The notes: generated by a model not told the origin, from the letters alone. Shown: positions 37,127 through 48,172, counted from the stretch's first letter. The stretch: DNA of 64,000 bases from Pseudomonas azotoformans (GCF_001579805.1 NZ_CP014546.1:930001-994000); one strand, 5' to 3'. Made by a program: numbers and translations.

Positions 37127-37146
37127 TTGATTGAACGTTCAATCAA
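37127..37146. promoter_or_regulatory. betI operator: 20-bp palindrome between betT and betI, probable BetI operator
   Basis: Perfect inverted repeat of TTGATTGAAC with GTTCAATCAA, about 70 bp upstream of the betI start in the divergent betT/betIBA region. BetI of E. coli and P. aeruginosa represses from such a site in the same position, and choline relieves it. Confidence 0.85.
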
Positions 37147-37216
37147 AACAAAATAGACTGGCCCTCAAGCCGACGGACGTTGATCGCCCATCGGCAGGCC
37201 TAAGGAGAGGTGCTAC

Positions 37217-37810
37217 ATGCCCAAGGTCGGTATGCAACCCATACGCCGCCAGCAGTTGATCGAAGCCACGCTGACGGCCATCGATCAGGTCGGAATGGGA
37301 GATGCCAGCATTGCGCTGATCGCCCGTTTGGCCGGCGTTTCGAACGGCATCATCAGTCACTACTTTCAGGACAAGAACGGCCTGATCGCCGCGACGATGC
37401 GGTACTTGATGAATGCGCTGATCGAGAACGTCCACGAACGCAGGCTCGCACTGAAGGACGACAGCCCACGGGCACACCTTCAGGTGATCATCGAGGGCAA
37501 CTTCGATGCCAGCCAGGTCAACGGCCCGGCAATGAAAACCTGGCTGGCCTTCTGGGCCACCAGCATGCATCACCCGTCATTGCACAGGTTGCAGCGGATC
37601 AACGATCAACGTCTGTATTCCAACCTGTGCTGCCAGTTCCGCCGAGTGCTGCCGCTGCCGCACGCACGCAAAGCAGCCCGAGGCCTGGCGGCCCTGATCG
37701 ACGGTTTATGGTTGCGCGGCGCCCTGTCGGGAGACGCTTTCGACACGGCGCAGGCGCAACGGATCGCTTACGAATACATGGATTTCCAATTGGCCAAGCA
37801 GGTGAGTTAG
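37217..37810 (+). CDS. betI: Choline-responsive TetR-type repressor
   Basis: BetI repressor, 197 aa. N-terminal TetR helix-turn-helix ([55 protein letters not shown], about residues 10-60) and the ligand domain including [33 protein letters not shown] strong ribosome site AAGGAGAGG precedes the ATG. First gene of betIBA, controlled by the palindrome just upstream. Confidence 0.96.
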   Translation: MPKVGMQPIRRQQLIEATLTAIDQVGMGDASIALIARLAGVSNGIISHYFQDKNGLIAATMRYLMNALIENVHERRLALKDDSPRAHLQVIIEGNFDASQVNGPAMKTWLAFWATSMHHPSLHRLQRINDQRLYSNLCCQFRRVLPLPHARKAARGLAALIDGLWLRGALSGDAFDTAQAQRIAYEYMDFQLAKQVS

Positions 37811-37920
37811 AGCACACATAACCGCTCAACCCCTGAACTGCTGTCGCTCAGTGTTGCCACACCCTTATGGCTCACTGTTCGGCGGTTAACGCCAACCACT
37901 TATGCACTTGCGAGGACTTT

Positions 37921-39393
37921 ATGGCCCGTTTCGACCTGCAAAAACTCTACATTGACGGCGGCTACAGCGACGCTGGCAGCGATGCCACCTTCGAAGCCAT
38001 CAACCCGGCTAACGGTGAAGTTCTCGCCCAAGTGCAACGCGCGACTAAAGAAGACGTTGAACGTGCCGTGGTCAGCGCCGAAAAAGGCCAGAAAATCTGG
38101 GCCGCCATGACCGCCATGGAGCGTTCGCGCATCCTGCGTCGTGCCGTCGACATCCTGCGCGAGCGCAACGACGAGCTGGCCGCCCTGGAAACCCTGGACA
38201 CCGGTAAATCCTTCTCCGAAACCAAGTACGTCGACATCGTTACCGGCGCTGACGTGCTGGAATACTACGCAGGCCTGGTGCCGGCCATCGAAGGCGAGCA
38301 GATCCCACTGCGCGACACTTCGTTCGTCTACACCCGCCGCGAGCCGCTGGGCGTGGTCGCCGGTATCGGCGCGTGGAACTACCCGATCCAGATCGCCCTG
38401 TGGAAATCCGCACCGGCCCTGGCTGCCGGTAACGCGATGATCTTCAAGCCGAGCGAAGTCACCTCGCTGACCACCCTGAAACTGGCCGAGATCTACACCG
38501 AAGCCGGCGTTCCGGCGGGCGTGTTCAACGTACTGACCGGCAGCGGCCGTGAAGTCGGCACCTGGCTGACCGAACACCCGCGCATCGAGAAAGTCTCGTT
38601 CACCGGCGGCACCGACACCGGCAAGAAAGTCATGGCCAGCGCTTCCAGCTCGTCGCTCAAAGACGTGACCATGGAACTGGGCGGCAAGTCCCCGCTGATC
38701 ATCTTCGACGACGCCGACCTCGACCGCGCCGCCGACACCGCGATGATGGCCAACTTCTACAGCTCCGGCCAGGTCTGCACCAACGGCACTCGTGTATTCG
38801 TACCCAAGCACCTGCAAGCGGCGTTCGAAGCCAAGATCGTTGAGCGTGTCGCGCGCATTCGCGTTGGCAACCCGGAAGACGAAAACACCAACTTCGGTCC
38901 GCTGGTCAGCTTTGCCCACATGGAAAGCGTGCTGGGCTACATCGCCAAGGGCAAAGAGCAAGGCGCCCGCCTGCTGTGCGGCGGCGACCGCCTGACCGAC
39001 GGCGACTTCGCCAAAGGCGCCTTCGTGGCTCCGACCGTGTTCACCGACTGCACCGACGACATGGTCATCGTGCGTGAAGAAATCTTCGGACCAGTGATGA
39101 GCATCCTCACCTACGAAACCGAAGAAGAAGTGATCCGCCGCGCCAACGACACCGACTTCGGCCTGGCCGCAGGCTTGGTGACCAAGGACCTGAACCGCGC
39201 CCACCGTGTGATTCATCAGCTGGAAGCGGGTATCTGCTGGATCAACGCCTGGGGCGAATCCGACGCGAAGATGCCGGTCGGTGGCTACAAGCAGTCGGGT
39301 GTGGGCCGTGAGAACGGCATCAGCTCGCTGAACAACTTCACCCGCATCAAATCGGTACAGGTTGAGCTGGGCGATTACGCCTCGGTGTTCTAA
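37921..39393 (+). CDS. betB: Betaine aldehyde dehydrogenase
   Basis: NAD(P)-dependent oxidation of betaine aldehyde to glycine betaine, 490 aa. Catalytic cysteine C286 ([17 protein letters not shown]), general-base Glu in [13 protein letters not shown] and the coenzyme motif [12 protein letters not shown] are all present. C286 has the same number as in the P. aeruginosa enzyme. The start follows CGAGGACTTT, with a poor but acceptable ribosome site. It lies 110 bp after betI. Confidence 0.96.
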   Translation: MARFDLQKLYIDGGYSDAGSDATFEAINPANGEVLAQVQRATKEDVERAVVSAEKGQKIWAAMTAMERSRILRRAVDILRERNDELAALETLDTGKSFSETKYVDIVTGADVLEYYAGLVPAIEGEQIPLRDTSFVYTRREPLGVVAGIGAWNYPIQIALWKSAPALAAGNAMIFKPSEVTSLTTLKLAEIYTEAGVPAGVFNVLTGSGREVGTWLTEHPRIEKVSFTGGTDTGKKVMASASSSSLKDVTMELGGKSPLIIFDDADLDRAADTAMMANFYSSGQVCTNGTRVFVPKHLQAAFEAKIVERVARIRVGNPEDENTNFGPLVSFAHMESVLGYIAKGKEQGARLLCGGDRLTDGDFAKGAFVAPTVFTDCTDDMVIVREEIFGPVMSILTYETEEEVIRRANDTDFGLAAGLVTKDLNRAHRVIHQLEAGICWINAWGESDAKMPVGGYKQSGVGRENGISSLNNFTRIKSVQVELGDYASVF

Positions 39394-39425
39394 GACCCGA
39401 GCCTTGTATTGCCTGTGAGTGCCCT

Positions 39426-39491
39426 ATCGCAGGCAAGCCAGCTCCCACAGTTGGAATGCGTTCCCCTGTGGGAGCCGGGCTTGCCCGCGAT
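39426..39491. repeat. REP doublet between betB and betA
   Basis: Imperfect inverted pair, ATCGCAGGCAAGCCAGCTCC and CTGTGGGAGCCGGGCTTGCC, inside the betIBA operon. It may reduce betA relative to betB message. Confidence 0.8.
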
Positions 39492-39529
39492 GAGGCCCGA
39501 CCTGACTATCTCAAAAGAGGGTGCATCCA

Positions 39530-41233
39530 ATGTCCCAAGAATACGATTACATCATTGTGGGTGCCGGCTCCGCCGGTAACACCCTGGCGACCCGTCTGAC
39601 CGAAGACGAAGGCGTCACCGTCCTGCTGCTGGAAGCCGGTGGTCCCGACTACCGTTTCGACTTCCGCACGCAAATGCCAGCCGCCCTGGCCTTCCCACTG
39701 CAAGGCCGCCGCTACAACTGGGCCTACGAGACCGATCCAGAGCCACACATGGACGGCCGTCGCATGGAATGCGGTCGCGGTAAGGGCCTGGGTGGTTCTT
39801 CGCTGATCAACGGCATGTGCTACATCCGTGGCAACGCCATGGACTACGACAACTGGGCGAAATTGCCAGGCCTGGAAAACTGGACCTACCTGGACTGCCT
39901 GCCGTATTTCCGCAAGGCCGAAACCCGCGACATCGGCCCGAACGACTGGCACGGTGGCGATGGCCCGGTCAGCGTGACCACGCCAAAAGCCGGCAACAAC
40001 CCGCTGTTCCACGCCATGGTTGAAGCCGGCGTACAGGCCGGTTACCCGCGCACCGTCGACCTGAACGGCTACCAGCAGGAAGGCTTCGGCCCGATGGACC
40101 GTACCGTCACGCCTAAAGGCCGTCGCGCCAGCACCGCGCGTGGTTACCTGGACACTGCCAAAAAGCGTTCGACCCTGACCATCGTCACCCACGCCCTTAC
40201 CGACAAAGTCTTGTTCGAAGGCAAGCGTGCCGTGGGCGTGCGTTACCTGATCGGCGCCGCTGAAGAGCGCGTTGAAGCCCGCGCCCGTAAAGAAGTGCTG
40301 GTGTGCAGCGGCGCAATCGCTTCGCCGCAACTGCTGCAACGCTCCGGCGTGGGCCCGGCCAAACTGCTGGAAAGCCTGGACATCCCAGTGGTCCACGACC
40401 TGCCCGGCGTCGGCGAAAACCTGCAGGACCACCTTGAGCTGTACCTGCAATACGCGTGCACTCAGCCGGTCTCGCTGTACCCGTCGCTGCTCTGGTACAA
40501 CCAGCCGGCCATTGGTGCCGAATGGCTGTTCAACGGCACCGGTATCGGCGCCAGCAACCAGTTCGAAGCGGGCGGTTTCATCCGTACCCGTGAAGAATTC
40601 GAGTGGCCGAACATCCAATACCACTTCCTGCCGGTGGCAATTAACTACAACGGCAGCAACGGTGTGAAAGAGCACGGTTTCCAGGCGCACATGGGTTCCA
40701 TGCGTTCGCCGAGCCGTGGTCGCATCCAGCTGAAGTCGAAGAACCCACGGGACTACCCGAGCATCCTCTTCAACTACATGGCCACCGAACAGGACTGGCA
40801 GGAATTCCGCGATGGCATCCGCCTGACCCGTGAAATCATGCAACAGCCTGCTCTAGACCAGTACCGTGGCCGCGAGATCAGCCCCGGCATTGACGTGCAA
40901 ACCGATGAGCAGCTCGACACGTTCATCCGTGAGCACGCCGAGACTGCGTTCCACCCGTCCTGCTCGTGCAAGATGGGCACCGACGAGATGGCCGTAGTGG
41001 ACGGCGAAGGCCGCGTGCATGGCATGCAGGGTCTGCGCGTTGTGGATGCGTCGATCATGCCGATCATCACCACCGGCAACCTGAACGCGCCGACGATCAT
41101 GATCGCCGAGAAAATCGCCGACAAGATCCGTGGCCGCCAGCCACTGCCGCGCAGCACCGCCGACTACTACGTGGCGGGCGATGCGCCGGTGCGTGGCAAG
41201 CCGATGCGTGAAGTGGGTCCGACTGCGCAGTAA
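39530..41233 (+). CDS. betA: Choline dehydrogenase
   Basis: FAD-linked GMC oxidoreductase, 567 aa, membrane-associated, oxidising choline to betaine aldehyde. Seen: FAD motif [24 protein letters not shown] signatures [21 protein letters not shown] and [16 protein letters not shown], and the active-site histidine region [11 protein letters not shown] followed by [15 protein letters not shown]. The ATG at 39530 follows AGAGG at about ten bases. Last gene of betIBA; a REPIN follows. Confidence 0.96.
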   Translation: MSQEYDYIIVGAGSAGNTLATRLTEDEGVTVLLLEAGGPDYRFDFRTQMPAALAFPLQGRRYNWAYETDPEPHMDGRRMECGRGKGLGGSSLINGMCYIRGNAMDYDNWAKLPGLENWTYLDCLPYFRKAETRDIGPNDWHGGDGPVSVTTPKAGNNPLFHAMVEAGVQAGYPRTVDLNGYQQEGFGPMDRTVTPKGRRASTARGYLDTAKKRSTLTIVTHALTDKVLFEGKRAVGVRYLIGAAEERVEARARKEVLVCSGAIASPQLLQRSGVGPAKLLESLDIPVVHDLPGVGENLQDHLELYLQYACTQPVSLYPSLLWYNQPAIGAEWLFNGTGIGASNQFEAGGFIRTREEFEWPNIQYHFLPVAINYNGSNGVKEHGFQAHMGSMRSPSRGRIQLKSKNPRDYPSILFNYMATEQDWQEFRDGIRLTREIMQQPALDQYRGREISPGIDVQTDEQLDTFIREHAETAFHPSCSCKMGTDEMAVVDGEGRVHGMQGLRVVDASIMPIITTGNLNAPTIMIAEKIADKIRGRQPLPRSTADYYVAGDAPVRGKPMREVGPTAQ

Positions 41234-41245
41234 CTGATACACCCT

Positions 41246-41342
41246 TGTGGCGAGCGGGCTTGCCCCGCGTTGGAGTGCGTAGCGCTCCCAAGGTTTTTGG
41301 GGCCGCTGCGCAGCCCAACGCGGGGCAAGCCCGCTCGCCACA
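41246..41342. repeat. REPIN-like inverted repeat, opposite orientation to 28355
   Basis: Same element as at 28355-28450 but reversed: arms TGTGGCGAGCGGGCTTGCCC and complement enclose the GGAGTGCG and GGCTGCGCAGC words in reverse order. It lies directly downstream of betA. Confidence 0.85.
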
Positions 41343-41443
41343 ATAGTTCACCTGCCACAAATGGTTGCCTTTCCTTGATCAGCTCCCAGCCCAGGCCTAC
41401 TCTGTTTGCCTGCCCGCGACGAGCCGCCCACAAGGAAGGCCCC

Positions 41444-42886
41444 ATGTTCGACCACCACGCCACACTCAAAAAACACTTCAGTGCCCTGCGCACCACCGCC
41501 GAATTCTTCTCCCTGCGCTACGTACGCGAATCCGGCCAATATCTGGCCGTACGCAAGAACGTCGCCGAACCACCGCACCTGAACCACGACGAAGGCGCCA
41601 TGCTCACCGTGCGTCTCAACGGTGTGGAAGCCTACGCGGCAACCAACGACATTTCCCTGCCTGGCCTGCAAGCCGCCCTTGAGCGGGCCGAACAGCAAGC
41701 CCGGTTGATCAAGCCCCACGCCCTGCTCGACCTGCGCGACCAGCATGTCTCCAGTGATGTGGCCGACTATTTATCCCCTGAACTCAACCAAGCCTTCCCG
41801 TCCTTGAGCGACTGCTACCAGCTGCTGGGCGACGAATCCGCCGCTGTGCCGAAGGACGAGCGCCTGGTGAGCTGGGAAGTCAGCCTCGGCCTGACCCACG
41901 TCGAGCAGATCTACCTCAACAACGCTGGCGCCGAACTGCGCCAGGCCCAGCGCTTCGTGTTCCCCGGCGTCAACGTGACCGCCTACGACGGCAACGATAG
42001 CCAGAGCCGTACCCTGGGTGGCAGCAACTTCGGCCAGCAAGGCGGCTTTGATGTGATCAGCCGCTTCGGCCTGGTCGGTGCCGCGCCACGCATTGCCGAC
42101 GAAGCCCTGCAATTGCTGCTCGCGCCCAACACGCCCAACGGCCCGCGCGACCTGCTGCTGATGCCCGACCAGATGATCCTGCAGATCCACGAATCCATCG
42201 GCCACCCGCTGGAGCTGGACCGCATCCTGGGTGACGAGCGCAATTACGCCGGCACCAGTTTTGTGAAGGCCAGCGACTTCGGCCATCTGCACTATGGCTC
42301 CCAGTTGCTCAACGTAACGTTCGACCCGGACATCCCCGAGCAACTCGCCAGCTACAGCCATGACGACGACGGCACGCCCGCCAGCAAGCAGTTCCTGATC
42401 CGCGAAGGGCTGCTGCTCAAACCGCTGGGCGGTGCGCTGTCGCAATTCCGTTCGGGTATGAGCGGCGTAGCCAACAGCCGGGCCAGCAGTTGGAACCGCG
42501 CGCCCATCGACCGCATGGCCAACCTGAACATTGAGGCGGGCGACAAGAGCCTGGCGCAACTGATCGGCGGTATCGAAAACGGTGTGCTGATGTCGACCAA
42601 CCGTTCATGGTCCATCGACGATGCGCGCAACAAATTCCAGTTCGGCTGCGAATGGGGCCAATTGATCGAGAACGGCGAGCTGAAAGGTGTGGTGAAGAAC
42701 CCCAACTACCGCGCCATTTCTGCCAACTTCTGGCGCAACCTCAGCGCGGTCGGTGACGCCAGCACCTTCAAGGTCTTGGGCACGCCGAACTGCGGCAAAG
42801 GCGAACCCAACCAGGTGATCCGCGTCGGCCATGCGTCGCCGGCCTGCGTATTCAGTGATGTCGACGTATTTGGGGGAGACGCCTGA
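41444..42886 (+). CDS. TldD/PmbA family metalloprotease subunit (TldD-like)
   Basis: TldD-like protein of 480 aa. The metalloprotease motif HESIGH begins at H249, followed by ELDRILGDERNYAGTSFV, so this is the catalytic partner of a TldD/TldE pair. TldD/TldE in E. coli mature microcin B17 and degrade CcdA; this second-copy type (only about 25-30% like housekeeping TldD by impression) has no known substrate. The ATG at 41444 follows AAGGAAGG. The next gene overlaps by 1 bp. No small precursor-peptide gene is visible nearby. Confidence 0.85.
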   Translation: MFDHHATLKKHFSALRTTAEFFSLRYVRESGQYLAVRKNVAEPPHLNHDEGAMLTVRLNGVEAYAATNDISLPGLQAALERAEQQARLIKPHALLDLRDQHVSSDVADYLSPELNQAFPSLSDCYQLLGDESAAVPKDERLVSWEVSLGLTHVEQIYLNNAGAELRQAQRFVFPGVNVTAYDGNDSQSRTLGGSNFGQQGGFDVISRFGLVGAAPRIADEALQLLLAPNTPNGPRDLLLMPDQMILQIHESIGHPLELDRILGDERNYAGTSFVKASDFGHLHYGSQLLNVTFDPDIPEQLASYSHDDDGTPASKQFLIREGLLLKPLGGALSQFRSGMSGVANSRASSWNRAPIDRMANLNIEAGDKSLAQLIGGIENGVLMSTNRSWSIDDARNKFQFGCEWGQLIENGELKGVVKNPNYRAISANFWRNLSAVGDASTFKVLGTPNCGKGEPNQVIRVGHASPACVFSDVDVFGGDA

Positions 42887-44203
42887 TGAACAACTTCAAG
42901 GCATTGGTGGACTGGCTCAAGCACGCCATCACCGACAACGAACAATTCCACCTGGGCTATGCGGATGAAGCGTCCGAATTCGTGCGTTTCAATCACGCCA
43001 AGGTGCGCCAGGCCCGGCCAGGTGCAACAGGCCAGCCTCAACCTGAAACTGATCAACGACGGCCGCCACGCCGACCTCGGCATCACCCTGGCCGGCGAGC
43101 CCGAACTGGACCGCCAACGCTTGGCCGACGGCCTACAACAGTTGCGTGAAACCCTGCCGCTGCTGCCCCAGGATCCGTACCTGCTGCTGAACCACAATGC
43201 CTGGCAAAGCAGCAACGAACAAACCCGCCCGCTGCCGGAACTGGCCCAGGTACTGGAAGACATCAGCCAGGCCGCCCACGGCGTCGACCTGGTCGGTTTC
43301 TATGCGGCCGGCCCCATCAGCCGGGGCTTTGCCAGTTCGTCGGGCGCCTTCGGCTGGCACCAGGCCAATAGCTTCAACTTCGATTTCAGCCTGTTTCACG
43401 CCAATGGCGAAGCGGTGAAAGCCAGCTACGCCGGGCACACCTGGGACAGCGCCGAGTTTGCCGCGCGCTTCCAGCAGGCCCGCGAACAGCTGGAGTTCCT
43501 CGGCCGGCCACTGCACACACTGGCGCCTGGGCAATACCGCGCCTACCTCGCCCCGGCGGCGATTGAAGAGATCATCAGCATCATCACTTGGGGTGGTTTT
43601 TCAGCCCAGGCCATCGCCAGCAAGGGCAGTTCGCTGCAAAAGCTGTACGCCGGCGAACAGTCCCTGAGCCCGCTGGTGACGCTGACGGAACAGATCAGCG
43701 GTTCCCTGAGCCAGGCTTTTTCCACCGAAGGTTACCCGCGCGGCGACGTCACCCTGATCAAGGCGGGAAGCGCCGAGGGCCAATTGATCAACTCGCGCAG
43801 CGCGGCCGAATATGGCTTAAGCACCAACGGCGCAAGCAGCGATGAATCGCCCAGCGCCTTGCAGATGGCCGGCGGCAGCCTGGCCCAGGCCGATATCCTC
43901 AAGCAGTTGGGCACCGGGTTGTATATCAGCAACCTGTGGTACCTGAACTATTCGGACCTGCCGGCGGCACGCCTGACCGGCATGACGCGCTTCGCCACCT
44001 TCTGGGTGGAAGACGGCGAGATCAAGGCGCCGGTCAGCACCATGCGCTTTGATGACAGTGTCTACAGCCTGCTCGGTTCGCAGCTCGAAGCCCTGACCTC
44101 TGATCGGGAGTTGCTGCTTTCTGCCAGCACTTACAGTCAGCGCAATACCGCCTCAAATCTGCTGCCAGGAGCGTTGGTAAAACGCCTGACACTTACTCTG
44201 TAA
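42886..44203 (+). pseudogene. TldE/PmbA-like partner, frameshifted
   Basis: Partner of the TldD-like protein, lacking the HExxxH site as expected for TldE. Frame 1 codes MNNFKALVDWLKHAITDNEQFHLGYADEASEFVRFNHAKVRQA, then the frame is lost and continues in another frame as QVQQASLNLKLINDGRHADLG to the end (SNLLPGALVKRLTLTL). The join lies near 43012-43019, where CAGGCCCGGCCAGG would restore one frame if one C were removed. The full interval is 3n+1 bases (1318 bp), as one inserted base predicts; the repaired product would be about 438 aa. Either a real recent inactivation or a sequencing error. Confidence 0.85.
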
Positions 44204-44366
44204 GCGTCTTACGCCTGTAGGCAGAGGCACTCCTACAGGCGTTTCTCCTCCACCGTAGGACACCTTCCTTTCCTCCAGAATCCTCGTTATAAGGGTTAAT
44301 GGCATCCCGCCACCCCCACCCACGAGAGCACGACCTTGCCCGGGAAGGGCAAGCTGGAGCGTTGAC

Positions 44367-45215
44367 ATGAACCATGGAAGTTTTGTCATTGAGAAGCTGT
44401 TCAAGCACTACAACGTTCATGTTGAGCAGCTAGGAAACGATTCTGGAAAGAAGACCGTCTTGATGGTCAACGGCGCGCTGTCCACCACGCGCTCCTTCGC
44501 CCGCACCAGCAAATGCCTGGCGGAGCATTTCAATGTGGTGCTGTTCGATCTGCCGTTCTCCGGCTACTCCCGCGAACACAACACTGAGCTGGACCTGGTG
44601 ACCAAGGACGACGAAGTGCAGATGCTGCGCGCGCTGGTCGAGCGCTTTCAGGTCAACCACCTGGTATCGGCCTCCTGGGGCGGCATCTCGACGTTGCTGA
44701 CCCTGGCGCACAACCCACCCTCCATCGAAAGCTCAGTGGTGATGGCCCTGGCACCCAACCTCAACCAAGCCATGCTCGATTATGTGGAACGCGTACGTGT
44801 ATTGATCGAGGCCGATGACAAGTCCGCCGTCGGCCACTTGCTCAATGAAACCGTCGGCCAATATTTGTCGCCCCGGCTCAAACGCAACAACCACCGTCAC
44901 CTGTCGACCATGGCCACCACCGAATACCGCCAGGCGCGGTTTCATATCCACCAAGTGCTGGCCTTGGGTGACGGCAACTACCTGCCGGCACTCAAGCAAA
45001 TTGAAACGCCGGTGCACTTTCTCAACGGTGCCCTCGACGAATACACCCCCGCCGCCGAGGCCCAGTTGTTCAAGCAGTACGTGGGGCGTAGCAGCTTTGC
45101 CGTCGCCGAACACACTGGCCACTTGCTCGATCTTGAATCCAACGAAGCCGCGGTGGCGGTGCACCGTGAACTGCTGGATTTCCTGGTGGGAAAACGCGCG
45201 ACGAATGGCGCATAA
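44367..45215 (+). CDS. RhlA/PhaG-type 3-hydroxyacyl transferase
   Basis: An alpha/beta-hydrolase-fold acyltransferase, 282 aa, closely resembling RhlA (makes 3-(3-hydroxyalkanoyloxy)alkanoate, HAA, from two 3-hydroxyacyl-ACPs or -CoAs): shared stretches are [31 protein letters not shown] (nucleophile Ser in SASWGG) and [17 protein letters not shown], and the end HFLDLESN-like [21 protein letters not shown]. It is nearer to RhlA than to PhaG in these stretches. No rhlB or rhlC glycosyltransferase gene follows; instead an MFS pump starts 36 bp later. Candidate product: free HAA or another beta-hydroxy-fatty-acid dimer. Confidence 0.82.
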   Translation: MNHGSFVIEKLFKHYNVHVEQLGNDSGKKTVLMVNGALSTTRSFARTSKCLAEHFNVVLFDLPFSGYSREHNTELDLVTKDDEVQMLRALVERFQVNHLVSASWGGISTLLTLAHNPPSIESSVVMALAPNLNQAMLDYVERVRVLIEADDKSAVGHLLNETVGQYLSPRLKRNNHRHLSTMATTEYRQARFHIHQVLALGDGNYLPALKQIETPVHFLNGALDEYTPAAEAQLFKQYVGRSSFAVAEHTGHLLDLESNEAAVAVHRELLDFLVGKRATNGA

Positions 45216-45251
45216 TCGCCAACACATAGCCTGCTAACCAAAAGGGTTTCC

Positions 45252-46679
45252 ATGCCGAACCGCGTCCCGCTCGATGCCAAGACCGCCCGCTGGCTCCCCT
45301 GGGTGGTCGCGATTGCCTTCTTCATGCAGTCGCTCGACGGGACGATCCTCAACACGGCATTACCGGCGATGGCCCGGGACCTCGCGGAAAACCCGCTGCG
45401 TATGCAAGGGGTGGTGATCGCCTACATGCTCACCGTCGCCTTGCTGATCCCGGCGTCGGGCTGGATCGCCGACCGCTTCGGCACCAAGAAAATCTTCTTT
45501 GGCGCAATCATGCTGTTCAGCATTGGCTCGCTGCTGTGCGCCCTGTCCAGCAGCTTGACCATGCTGGTGGGCGCACGGGTGATCCAAGGCCTGGGCGGTG
45601 CATTGATGCTGCCCGTCGGACGACTGGTGGTGCTGCGCGCCTACCCGCGCTCCGAACTGGTGCGCATCATGGGTTTCATCACCATCCCCGGTTTACTCGG
45701 CCCATTGCTCGGCCCGACCATGGGCGGCTGGATGGTGCAATACCTGACCTGGCACTGGATCTTCCTGATCAACCTGCCGGTGGGCATGATTGGCTGCTAC
45801 GCCGTGTGGAAATTCATCCCCGACCTGCGCGGCAGCGAGCGCACGCGCTTCGATGGGATCGGCTTCCTGCTGTTTGGCGCCGCGATGGTGCTGATCACTA
45901 TCGCCATGGAAGGCCTGGGCGAGCTGCACTTGCCGCACTTGAGGGTGATGTTGCTGCTGTTCGGCGGGCTCGCGTGCCTGGCGGCGTATTGGTTGCGGGC
46001 CGGGCACATCGATAATCCACTGTTTTCACCGGTGCTGTTCAAAACCCGCACCTTTGCCGTGGGCATCCTCGGCAACTTGTTCGCGCGGTTGGGCAGCGGC
46101 GCCCTGCCGTTCCTGGTGCCGTTGCTGTTACAGGTGGCGCTGGGGTACTCACCGTCGGAAGCCGGCATGAGCATGTTGCCCCTGGCGGCGGCGGCGATGT
46201 TTGCCAAGTCCGTGGCACGCCCGCTGATCGAACGCCTGGGCTACCGCATCGTGTTGACTGGCAACACTCTGGCCCTGGGCATCATGCTGGCGAGCATGGG
46301 ATTGGTCACGGAACACACGCCCTACCCGCTGCTGCTGGGAATGCTGGCGGTGCTGGGGGCGATCAACTCGCTGCAATTTACCGCGATGAACACCGTCACC
46401 CTGATCGACCTCGATGACGCCCAAGCCAGCAGCGGCAACAGTTTGCTGTCGGTGGTGGCGCAATTGTCGTTGAGCCTCGGGGTCGCCTGCGCCGGCGCGC
46501 TGCTCGGCGGGTTTACCGCCGAAACCGGCAACGACGGCGTCAGCACGGTACTCGGCGCATTCCAGCTGACCTTCCTCACGGTGGGCATCATGGCGATGCT
46601 GGCGGCCGCGATCTTCCTGCAACTGTCGCCAAAAGACGGCAAGCGTGCCGTCAGCCCCGAGCAGCATATCGAGCATTAA
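45252..46679 (+). CDS. MFS drug:H+ antiporter, DHA2-like
   Basis: A 475-aa inner-membrane exporter of the 14-helix DHA2 (EmrB/MdtD) type. Motif A appears as GWIADRFGTKKIFFGAI; motif C as GFITIPGLLGPLLGPTMGGWM; an LDGTILNTALPAMA stretch at helix 1 is typical. It starts 36 bp after the RhlA-like gene, so the two may be co-transcribed and the pump may export the lipid made by it. That is inference; general multidrug export is equally likely. Confidence 0.85.
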   Translation: MPNRVPLDAKTARWLPWVVAIAFFMQSLDGTILNTALPAMARDLAENPLRMQGVVIAYMLTVALLIPASGWIADRFGTKKIFFGAIMLFSIGSLLCALSSSLTMLVGARVIQGLGGALMLPVGRLVVLRAYPRSELVRIMGFITIPGLLGPLLGPTMGGWMVQYLTWHWIFLINLPVGMIGCYAVWKFIPDLRGSERTRFDGIGFLLFGAAMVLITIAMEGLGELHLPHLRVMLLLFGGLACLAAYWLRAGHIDNPLFSPVLFKTRTFAVGILGNLFARLGSGALPFLVPLLLQVALGYSPSEAGMSMLPLAAAAMFAKSVARPLIERLGYRIVLTGNTLALGIMLASMGLVTEHTPYPLLLGMLAVLGAINSLQFTAMNTVTLIDLDDAQASSGNSLLSVVAQLSLSLGVACAGALLGGFTAETGNDGVSTVLGAFQLTFLTVGIMAMLAAAIFLQLSPKDGKRAVSPEQHIEH

Positions 46680-46761
46680 CAGGCTTCTCGTCTAGAACTT
46701 GCGGGGAAATTCCCACGAGACTGGTACACTGCGCGACATTTTGTTTTGCAGAGCCAGTCCC

Positions 46762-48147
46762 GTGACTACCATCGCCACCGCTTTTAATACTTTGCCCCTG
46801 TCCGCCGCCATGCTGGCTAACCTCGACTCGCTGGGTTATGTCGAGATGACGCAGATCCAGGCGCAAAGCTTGCCGGTGATCCTCAAGGGGCTGGACCTGA
46901 TTGCCCAGGCCAAGACCGGCAGCGGCAAGACCGCCGCCTTCGGCATCGGTCTGTTGAACCCGATCAACCCGCGCTACTTCGGCTGCCAGGCCCTGGTGAT
47001 GTGCCCGACCCGTGAGCTGGCCGACCAGGTCGCCAAGGAAATCCGCCGCCTGGCCCGTGCCGAAGACAACATCAAGGTGCTGACCCTGTGCGGCGGCGTG
47101 TCCCTCGGCCCGCAGATCGCCTCCCTGGAACACGGCGCCCACGTCATCGTCGGCACGCCGGGCCGTATCCAGCAGCACCTGCGCAAAGGTTCGCTGGTCC
47201 TCGACGGCCTGAACACGCTGATCCTCGATGAAGCTGACCGCATGCTCGACATGGGCTTCTACGACGCCATCGAAGACATCATCAGCAAGACCCCGCCGCG
47301 CCGCCAGACCCTGCTGTTCTCGGCCACCTACCCGGTGAGCATCAAGCAGTTGGCCTCCAAGTTCATGCGCGCGCCGCAGCAAGTGAAAGCCGAAGCCTTC
47401 CACTCCGATGACCAGATCGAGCAGCGTTTCTTCGAGATCTCGCCGGAAGAGCGCATGGACGCAGTGACCAAGGTATTGGCGCACTTTCGCCCAGCGTCTT
47501 GCGTAGCCTTCTGCTTTACCAAGCAGCAAGTGCAGGAAACCGTGGATCACCTGACGGCCAAGGGCATTTCCGCCGTCGGCCTGCACGGCGACCTGGAACA
47601 GCGCGACCGTGACCAGGTGCTGGCCATGTTCGCCAACCGCAGCACCTCAGTGCTGGTTGCCACCGACGTGGCTGCCCGTGGTCTGGACATCGACTCGCTG
47701 GACATGGTGATCAACGTCGAACTGGCCCGCGACTCAGAAATCCACATCCACCGCGTCGGCCGTACCGGTCGTGCCGGTGAGACCGGCATTGCCATCAGCC
47801 TGGTGGCGCCGTCCGAAGCGCACCGCGCCCAGGCCATCGAGCAACTGCAGAAGTCGCCGCTGAACTGGGACCAACTGGACAACCTCAAGCCGCAAAGCGG
47901 TGGCCCGTTGCTGCCACAGATGAGCACCCTGTGTATCGCTGCCGGCCGCAAGGACAAGGTTCGCCCAGGCGATATCCTTGGTGCGCTGACCGGTGAAGCC
48001 GGGATTCCGGGCGCCCAGGTCGGCAAGATCGCAATCTTTGACTTCCAGGCCTTCGTGGCCGTGGAACGTGGGATCGCCAAGCAGGCGTTGCAGCGTTTGA
48101 ACGACGGCAAGATCAAAGGCCGTTCGTTGCGCGTGCGGATCCTGTAA
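46762..48147 (+). CDS. dbpA: ATP-dependent RNA helicase DbpA
   Basis: DEAD-box helicase needed for 50S assembly, specific for hairpin 92 of 23S rRNA; 461 aa. Q motif MTQIQAQSLPVIL, Walker A AKTGSGKTAAFG, DEAD box LILDEADRMLDMGF, SAT (LLFSATYP), HRVGRTGRAGETG, and the C-terminal DbpA RNA-binding domain (KDKVRPGDILGALTGEAGIPGAQVGKIAIFDFQAFVAVE). Start is GTG at 46762 (VTTIATAF), the only start that gives the family N-terminus; the longer frame to 46699 has no support. Confidence 0.95.
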   Translation: MTTIATAFNTLPLSAAMLANLDSLGYVEMTQIQAQSLPVILKGLDLIAQAKTGSGKTAAFGIGLLNPINPRYFGCQALVMCPTRELADQVAKEIRRLARAEDNIKVLTLCGGVSLGPQIASLEHGAHVIVGTPGRIQQHLRKGSLVLDGLNTLILDEADRMLDMGFYDAIEDIISKTPPRRQTLLFSATYPVSIKQLASKFMRAPQQVKAEAFHSDDQIEQRFFEISPEERMDAVTKVLAHFRPASCVAFCFTKQQVQETVDHLTAKGISAVGLHGDLEQRDRDQVLAMFANRSTSVLVATDVAARGLDIDSLDMVINVELARDSEIHIHRVGRTGRAGETGIAISLVAPSEAHRAQAIEQLQKSPLNWDQLDNLKPQSGGPLLPQMSTLCIAAGRKDKVRPGDILGALTGEAGIPGAQVGKIAIFDFQAFVAVERGIAKQALQRLNDGKIKGRSLRVRIL

Positions 48148-48172
48148 AGCTCTCTCGTTCAATGGAGATCTA

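Noticed and set aside
37900..39216. A 438-codon open frame on the - strand
   Set aside because: Antisense of betB; shadow frame only.
44153..44404. Small - strand open frames downstream of the tldE-like gene
   Set aside because: No ribosome site, composition like a shadow, and they overlap the start of the RhlA-like gene.
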